From the NCBI GenBank assembly GCA_033032865.1, contig JAWHQI010000028.1:4917001-4981000 (forward strand): 64,000 nucleotides of DNA. The letters run 5' to 3'. The position numbers and the translations under genes were made by a program. Positions 50,701-59,700 of the stretch are shown here, piece by piece (position 1 is the stretch's first letter; the number at the start of each line of letters is the position of its first letter). Source of the stretch: Dactylorhiza incarnata. Lineage: Eukaryota > Streptophyta > Magnoliopsida > Asparagales > Orchidaceae. The notes under the pieces were generated by a model. It did no database searches and had not been told where the DNA came from. It was given only the letters and a program-made list of their open reading frames with translations.

Positions 50701-53700
50701 GCTCGGGAGAAGCAAGCACAGCATGAGACAACACATTAGAGGGAGAAGCAGCGTCCAAAGTGTGAAGACGAGTCTCTTCAGCGATCACCAAGGCCAATGT
50801 ATCGCTAAGAGACATAGGAGGATCTTGGTGCAAAAGCGGCACGAACAGGCTCAAACTCTGGGCGGAGGCGCCTAAGAAACTCATGCATGCGCTGACAGTC
50901 ACGATCCCGAGAAGTAGCAACACACTGAGGACAGGTAGCACAGGGGGAAGGATCCATCTCATCACACTGACGCCAGAGATCCAGGAGCTCAGCAAAGAAG
51001 GCCTAGACAGACCGATCACGCTGGTAGCAGGCGCCAGGGGTCTGAAACAAAGAGTATCACAGGGCCTGTCTAGATGGCTGATAGAGACGACGCAGGTGAT
51101 CCCATATCGCTTTGGTCGTAGGTAGCTCGTAAACAGCCATGCGAATGGGGAGCTCGCAGGACTGGCAAATGACAGCGATCGTGCGAGAGTCGTCCGAGCG
51201 CCACTTCGCCCCTTCTGTGCGCTGGATAGTAGAAGAGGGGTCCACATGGGCAGAACAGGCTGTGCTGATAGTGGAAGAGGCGGCCGCAGGAGCAGCAGTC
51301 GATGGCGTAGGGGCAGGCTCAGAACCGTCAATGTGGCCCCCGCAGATCCAGGCCACAGAGGATAATGCCAACAGCGGACCAAGCCTTGTAATTTCTCCCA
51401 TCGAGAATGACATCAGCCTTTTGAAGGAAGGCGGAGGAGTAAGACGAGGCTATCAGAGGCTGCGGGGTAACCGGAGAGGATCAGCGAGACCTATGGGAGT
51501 GGAGCAAACAGATCGAAGCAGTCGGGAGCGCTGAGGAGATCGCAGTCGGGCACTGTGAGGAGCAAACAAATCGAAGTCGGGCGCGCTAAGCTGGAGCAAA
51601 CAGATCGAAGCAGTCAGGCGCGCTGAGATCGCAGTCGAGCGCGGAGGACTAAACAGATCGAAGCATTCGGGAGTGGAGGACGGGCTCGCTGAGGAGATCG
51701 CAGATCGAAGCAGGCTTTTTCTTCACGTGCGCAGGAAGAACGAAGACGTTGCGGAAGATGAAGACGCTGCGGAAGACAAAGACGCGTCGCCAGAAATAAG
51801 AAGATGAGATCGCAGATCGAAGCAGGCTTTTCTTCACACGCGCAGGAAGAACGAAGACGCTGCGGAAGACGAAGACGCGTCGCCGAAAATAGGAAGACAC
51901 CCGCAGTCGCCAGAACGAAAACATGTGCGGCAGATCGGGTAACCCTAAAGCTTTGATACTATGATAGGAAAAGGAAAATTCGTATCTTGTACACTAATAC
52001 AAGGGGGTATAAATACAATAGAGGGTGGTCACAACACCCAGAGTAAACCTAAGCTATGCTCACCATGACTAAAAACAGAGATGTACAATATGTCTAACAC
52101 CTCGCACCACTCGCGAGATGTATCTCAGAGGAAGAGGTACCTATCATATTAAAGGAAATTCACTCAGTGGAATGCGAAAGTCACTCAGCAAGGCTACTTC
52201 TGACCAAAAATGAAACGTGATGCAGAACAGTATGCCATGAAGTGTTTCCAATGTCAGAAGTTTGCTTCCTACAACTAAAGCCTGCTCAGAAACTGCGCTT
52301 AATTTATACTCTGCCCTTTGCAGTTTGGGGGATGGATCTCTCGAACCCTTCCTGATGGCGTGTGGGCAAAGTAGATACATCCTAGTGATGATTGACTATT
52401 TCAGCAAGTAGATCGAGACGAAGACACTAGCAAAGACAACAACTCAGATAATGAAGAATTTCATTTGGGGAGAGATCATTTGTCGACATGGAAAAATTCT
52501 CACCAGGAGTAATGGCAATCATCACCGACAACGGTCCTCAATTCTCTAACGATGAATTGAATAATTTCCGCCAACAAATTGAGATTGAGCTCCGCTATTC
52601 CGCAGTTCATCGTCCCAGGAGTAATGGTTAGGTTGAGGCAGCAAACAAGTTGATCGTCAACTTACTAAAAAAGAAGATAGAAAATGTCAGAGGTAATTGG
52701 GCCAAACAACTACCTTCCATACTTTGGATGTCTTATGCCCAACTGGATAATTGCCACTACTGCTAAGGGACCTTTCTGAGGACAAGCTTCCGAAAAGAAC
52801 ATGGATGTCTTATGCCCAATTGGATTTCCTTTCTTAGGACAAGCTCTGTCGAGCACAAATGTCTTATGCTCAACTGGATAATCCTTTCTGAGGACAAGCT
52901 CCACGGATGCCTTATGCCAAACTAGTTTGGCCCTCGAGATCCTTTTAGGTCGACATACGAGGTGAGGCAGTGGCCCCTCTTGAATCAAGGAAAACTTCTT
53001 TTGAGATGTTCGCCTTACTCGGATGAGAAAACATCGATATCTCATAGCCAATGTGGGGATTTCAACATGGATAATCTCAATTGACACCACATGTATTACA
53101 TTTATGAAGATAAGTCTTCATCTATAATAGGTGTCGTGAGATCATTATCAGGGGGATTCGCGACATCCTATACCTCAACAGAGATTTCTCTTAAATAATA
53201 TTCTCAGGTGTCGTGAGATCATTATCAGGGGTATTCTCGACATCCTATATTTCAACAAAATCTCTCTTGGATAGTATTCTTGTAATGTATTTTGCACTAT
53301 CAGGGATAGAATCCGCAGTATCATGATCTTCATTCACTTCATTCTTGGTATATTCTGGGGTATTCAGCATCTGGTGATTCATTCTCAACTAACGTAAAGA
53401 TCTCACGGGACCATGTTCCCCGAGGGGTATTCGCTGGGTGTATTACTTAATCTCCGCATCATGGTGATCTTCGGTTTACTATTATAGATTATTAGCATAA
53501 GTTCATTTTCAGTGAAGTCGCTGGATATTGTTCTAGGTGCCGCGACATTTATCTACATATACTTAATCTTAGCTATTTTGAATTTTGGGAGGTTCCTCAT
53601 TCATCCTCAGGAAGTCGTTGACACCTAGCTACGGGCTCTCGCGACATCAATATTGAGCTATGAGGAAATCTTGAAAACACCTAAGTAAAATCATTTGAGT

Positions 53701-56700
53701 GGAGTCGCGAAATGTCAGGATGTGAGCGAGATGGTTTTCAAGCTTAGCTCCAAAAAGATATTCGAGACGTATTCGTGCTCACTATCGAGGTACTCGCATA
53801 ACATTCAAACAGAATAAAGAAAAAAGGTATTCGCGCTTAAACACAACATAAAACAAAATTATCTTTTCATTATTTTATGAAAATCTTTACAAGTATAAAG
53901 TTAGGTGCTCGCAATTACAAAAAAATATCACTCGTGAGTATCTCCCAAAAATAAAAGAATACAGCTAGTCGTATGCAGACCAACTAGGGTGATCTTCGTT
54001 ATCATTGTTGCTGTTACTGGAGGAGTTCTCGCTCTCGTTCGCTGACTCACTGCTAGAGGAAGTTTCCAATTCAGCATCTGCGACATTTGGATATAGTTTG
54101 GCATAAGTCAAGCCAACGAACTCCTCCTTTATCACTCCTCTCTGTTCGAGCTCCGCAATGGTCTCGTTAGCAGTAGTCTGCAAGAGCTTGTTAGTCTCTT
54201 TCAAACACCTTGTGCTCTTCAGATCAAAGGGATTCGCCTTCACCTTCAACTTTTAGCGCATATCTCTGCAACAAAAGAGTACTCACCGTCAGTAAAAGTA
54301 AAGATTAAAGAACAGAGGACTCGTTGCACCTAGGCGATATCCTCACCTCATTGTCATTCTGGAGCATGATATTGTCCCCTTTCGCCCGTCGGAGTTTCTC
54401 CAGCAAATGCTTTATCTGGGCGGTGGCGTAATGGTTGATCATGAGACTACGCATCATGTGTCTCACCGCCGCATTTGGAAGATCGCGAAGGTCAATCTCT
54501 CGCAGCTCGTCGACTTCCTCCTTGTTATATAGGAAATGAAGGTATTCGAACACATGTGGTGAATCCTTATATGAGGGGAGACACGAGCCCACCGAAAACC
54601 ACTTCGTCTCCTCATCACAGAAGACCGAGGGTTGGCCTTCTGAGTCCAACACGCCCGCGGTAGTGTGACGAAAGGGATTGCCAGAGCTCGAGGAAGAAAA
54701 CCACTCCTCGGTCTGGCGAGATCGTGTCCCCGGCCTAGCCGTGGACTCGCCGACATCATGAATTGATTTCCTCTGCTTCTTAGAGTAGCGGCTTCTGCGA
54801 ACTCACCACGACTCTTTCTTGGCAATCTCTACTGGATCATTCTCAAGATCCAGTATCCCTCATAGCAGTAAGGGCGGTTAGCCGGGAGGACAAGGTTTGC
54901 TGCAATAAAAGAGAAAATTTAGATCTTGTGATATCATGTGTCAGCAGGTACTCGCTTGACGTTCTTAACCCTCCGCGGGATCAAAGTTCCATACGTGCAA
55001 TATAATGGTTCACGTTCAACAGATTGTTTGCAATGAAGTCGGTGATCTCCATTTCAATCCATGTGGGAGCAGTGGTCACGAAGACCTTTTCAGCTCTCTC
55101 TGAAGGCCTATAGACAAGGGGCCAAGATCCCCTTTGAAGAAAGCGAAGTGTTGAACCCAGTAGTGAATCTTGTTGGTGGCATTCAACACCCGCACTCGCT
55201 GCCCCACGAAGATGCTCCAATCGTTGTTGTACCTAACCGAAAATAGGTTCGGAAGATGGTCATGCTCCACGAAACCCTCTCCAGAATGTGGTATATGTCG
55301 AATGAGGTCACGAACAGCAGCGAGACCGGATAATCTGTGCAGGTGCCATCCCATAATGGTTGAACACTGTGGCGAGTTCAGGCCATAATGGTAGTCGCGG
55401 GTCAAAGTTGAAGGTGTCGAAGGGGATGGCGACTTCTCCCTTTGGGGGCTTGTTGATCTCTTCATTAGGAGACGAGAGTCTCGCAGTAACCCCTGGCAGC
55501 ATGGGATATCTCGTAAAGAAGTTGTCAAGCTCTCCCAGATTCCTTTGCGAAGATTTGAATGTATGCTTAAGGTAACGTTCCGTGATTCTTGTCCTCTTGC
55601 TCTAGTTTTCGCTTCGCCCACGTGGTCGTGTACTCGCCGCACAGGGTGGACGGTACTCACAGCAGCAGGATGACGTGAAGGGCTGAAGTAAGCGTAGGTT
55701 GTAAGCGGCGGAGAGCCCTATTTATAGGGTAAGTGCATCGAAAACCGAACGGCGGGACCCATGTACTCGCCGTCCGTCGGATGGGATCTCGCGGTACATG
55801 TGTTATCTCTCAACAACAACATTCAAGCTTTTATCCCACCATAGTGGCAGCTAACTGGATCATTTGTCGTCATTGTGCCCTATCTTTAGTCATAATCTCA
55901 CTAATGCGTAAGTACATCATGTCTTTCCTTATAGTTTCAAGTGAACATTTTAAAAATCAAGTAATTGCAAGCACTCAGACATAGAAGAAAAGCATTCCAG
56001 ATTCAACAACAAGAAGACAAGTAAAAGAAGAAGAAGACGTTCACGAATACAACCATTTTTATTCCATCAAGTCAGATATTACTGCATCCTTGCATAATGC
56101 ACTACCGCATTTGTTAGTTGCGATAGCGAGACATCCCTCTGGGCCTTATAATAATGAATTTGATTGATGAGTATGTGAATCTTCCCGGCCTCTCTCACTT
56201 GGCGAGTGCCCGGCAGCGCGCTAGGAGGAGCTAAGCTCATTGCAGGGGCTGGTTGAGGCTGCTTCTCCAGGAGATGCCGCAGCCGCGCAATCTCATTGGA
56301 TTGAGACCTTCATTTGTTGTCAATCCACGAGATCTCCCTCTCTTGGGCCTCCTACTTGTCCTCCGTCGAGCGGAGCCGCCTCCTCAACTTCTCATTGTCG
56401 GCGAGTATCCACTAGAACTCTGCCTCGGAACGATCAACATGGTTACGCGGACCGACATTCTCAAGAAGTAGTCTCGCATCTGCATAATAAAGAAAATTAG
56501 CTCGAGGATCAAAGGAAATTCATCCACAACACTCAGAAGCAACCAGAGTAAGCGGAACTAACCTGAAGTACTCGTTGGACAGCGAGAATCAGTGGAAGGA
56601 ACACCCCTATCGCTCCTTGACGGTCCTGCGGGAGAAACGTCCTTGGAGGATCCCGCAGACGGTGTAGGCTCAAGGATGGCAGGATATGTAGAATCGGTGG

Positions 56701-59700
56701 CGGCGAGCTCTTTCTTCCCTGATCCCGTCGGAGGTGCACTCCTGGGGATGGTGGGATCTGCCGGGTGAGTGGCGGAGAGCTTTTTCTTTTCATCTCTCTC
56801 CCTCGCTAAATGACGACGCTTTAGCTCGGTCGTCTCCAAGACCTCGCCTTCCTCCATGTACACACTGCTCCTTTCTTATGGGGGCTTGAGCCCTTTGGAC
56901 AGCAATGCCTGTTGAGCCTTGTAATGCGAGATCACACTCAACTTAGTGTCAATCTCGCTTACCCTCCGCTTCTCAGCCTCCACCTCTTTTGCAGCGAAAT
57001 CCTGTTGAAGAACGAGGGCCTCCCTCCTCGACAGGAATTCCTCACTCCTCGTGAAGGGAGTGTGCACTCCCTGAGATTCCATGACCTGTTTGGCCACAAA
57101 GATAGCGGCGGCGAGACCCGTGTCAGTGGTTATCCTGGTCTCCCTCGAGACGTCAAAAGGCTTTCGCCCAAGAACTGTCGGCTCTCCTACAACACTCTTG
57201 CAATACTTCTTTTTCTTCTCTTTCTCCTCCTTCATCCAGCCAGACTCAGCGACACCTTTCCCCCTAGCTCCCGCAGCCTCCTCTTCTTCTCTCTTCTTCC
57301 TCTCTGCCTCCTTGGCATCCTCCTCCTTTTTTCTCCTCTCCTCCTTGGCCTTAACCACCAGCGCCGCCATTTCCTCGATCTGATCCTGGATGTCCTTCTC
57401 CCTCTTAATCTTCAGCTCTGCGATTCTCGCTGCATCCTCTTCTTTCTTCTGCAGGTCTTCAAACTCACGCTTTGCCTGCGCGAGCTCTATGGCCTCAGTG
57501 TCAGCTTATTCCTTGTCAAGGCGGGTGGCTCTCTTCTTCTCTTCCAGCGCGAGTTTCGCGACCTCCTTAGCTAGCATTTTGGTCTCGCTACTCCCGTCAA
57601 CATCCTTATCGCCCTCTCCGACATCCCTCGTCTCCTTGAGATCAAAAACTTGGGAGAGCGACACCTAGTCCTCGCCCAAATCCGCAACGCCTCCTACGCC
57701 AGCGAAGTCTTCTGACTTTTCCTGTTCGGAATCACCAAAGCAAAGCTTATAAAAGGTATCATATGAGGCGCTCAGGCTCGCAGATGGTTCTGCTTTCTCG
57801 CGAGAAGGGGTGCCCATCTCAACGGCCTCAGAGGTAGTGGTGACGTCGATCACCGGAGAGGGAGTTGCTATCGGCTGGTGATCACTCACTTCTCTGAAGT
57901 GACTAATCATTGGAGACTCCTTCAGTCTTTTCTTTCTCCCTCTTCGCTATAAGCCTAGCGCGAATGGTAGCATCAGAAGGAAGTTTGCTTCTCGTCATTT
58001 CCTCGGAAAGTACTCGCACAGTTAGGGGAGAGAATCGGGTCGTCGTCAAAGATTGTTAAGGAGCCGAAGGTCAACCTATATATAGGCGCGAGGGACATTT
58101 ATGGTGGAATAGGTCTCACAGACACTATTTATCTGAAATATCCTACCAGAGATTTGGAAAAATGTGGGGATCATATCTGCCCAAATTCCTCCATACCTAT
58201 CGTCAGCAGTCAAGGGGATAACTGCTTCTCCGCCTTAGCCAGACAGATCTCGACGACCACCATACTGGATCTCTCTGATCACTCTGTCTTCTTGTACTTA
58301 GCATTTTTGTATACCTTGTAAGCGGGCAGCTCGTATTTTCAGAGGTTGCTCGCGGGCACAGCCCCCCACGTCTATAAATAGACGTGAACATTAGCTGTAA
58401 ATGCATTTTAGAAATTCGAGCCAAAAGGCCCTTGGACTCGCACAACCTCGAAATTGTTCCTGTGAGTACCCTTGTACAGGGTCTTCGAGCTCTCTCGTAA
58501 CAGTTGTAACCCCTTTCGATTGAGCAATATTGTCAAGCACAATTAAGGTTCGCGTTGTGCGAAATCTGACCTCGCCGCAAGCGGCATCCTTTTCCCTTCT
58601 CTCAAACGTCTCGACAACCAGGGAACCCGCGACATCTCTTTGGGATCTCGCATCTCCCATCGGCAGCTTGGGATTCCACGACATCTCTCTCAGATCTCGC
58701 GCCTCCCCTCGCAGCTCGAGTACCCGACCACTCGCAATGCACTCATCCCTCTGTGATTTTTGTGCAGTGGAACTTGGGGACACTTTTCACCCCAACACTC
58801 GTGATCTGTATTAATTGCGCAATGCTGCAGGACTTTCCAAATATGAAACTGTATTCTCAATACTTATATGGATGTTTAACTTCTTAGATGAACATTAGTG
58901 CTGATTATTTTTGTAACAGTTTGTCTCCCACCCATTTCAAGTCAGGCAACACATCTACGGTGCAAAATGTGATGTATATGGAGCAAGAAACATCTTGGAG
59001 CTCCGTATAATCTCACTGAAGAGAAGCTCTCTAGATCTGTTTGGTTTGGACATAATTGGAAGTCAAATTGTATATGCGAAATAATAATGTATAATTATGT
59101 TGTTCGGAAGCATGAACTTATTCATTAATCATTATAATTATTAGTTTTTGCTAAAAAAAAAAAGTATCATATATCACTTCTAACACATCTATGATATTAT
59201 CTTCATTAATTAAACACTAAATTTAAATTCTTCTTATATACTAAATTACCTAACTTTCTCCACTTTTCCTTTTTAAGAATCTCTTTATGATTCTCTCTAG
59301 AAATCTCTCTATAAATATCACTAGTATTCTTTTTCAAAGGTTTTATCTCGCTAACATTCTCCCACTCAATTTCTCTCTAGTGCTTTTATCTCTCTAGAAA
59401 TCTCATGAGGATTCTCTATCTAGAAATCTCTCTTTCAAGTGTTCTATCCCAATAGAAATCTCCATTCAAAATATTCTCCCGAAAAAAATTCACTAAAATC
59501 CTCTGGATCTCTCTCAATAATTTTATCTTACTAGGATTCTCCTACCCAGAGTTTTCTCACTCTAAAATTCTCTCTAGAAATTTTATACCTAGAAATCTTA
59601 CTAAAATTCTCTCTAAAAATCCATTTCCCGCCTCACATAAAGACCCTAAAAAATCCATTAATTTTCCATTTCTCACAAATCTCGCTATTTTATTGTTAGA

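Larger units (their letters stand above)
46949..52099 (-). mobile_element. Copia F, full-length Ty1/copia element
   Basis: A 5,151-bp element with 138-bp LTRs (46949-47086, 51962-52099) differing at about five sites, flanked by CCTCG duplications (46944-46948, 52100-52104). On the minus strand a TAGTATCAAAGC primer-binding site follows the 5' LTR, and TTTGAGGGGGGT precedes the 3' LTR. It lies between RNase H and integrase of the Tat element. The polyprotein is broken. Confidence 0.95.
40120..58797 (+). mobile_element. Tat-type Ty3/gypsy element with antisense genes, carrying nested insertions
   Basis: A left LTR remnant (40120-40281) matches the start of the right LTR (58163-58797). Between them lie gag, protease, RT, two RNase H-like domains and integrase on the plus strand, then two genes on the minus strand. 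The two RNase H domains and the antisense ORFs between pol and the 3' LTR are hallmarks of the Tat (Grande/Retand/Ogre-like) lineage. It is interrupted by a solo LTR (42764-45855) and by copia F (46949-52099). Without these, it would be about 10.4 kb. The reading frames are decayed, so it is an old copy. Confidence 0.85.

Noticed and set aside
56912..57574. 220-residue plus-strand ORF with leucine-rich sequence
   Set aside because: Complement of the Glu/Lys-rich coiled coil of antisense gene 1; such complements read as Leu/Ser/Phe-rich ORFs.
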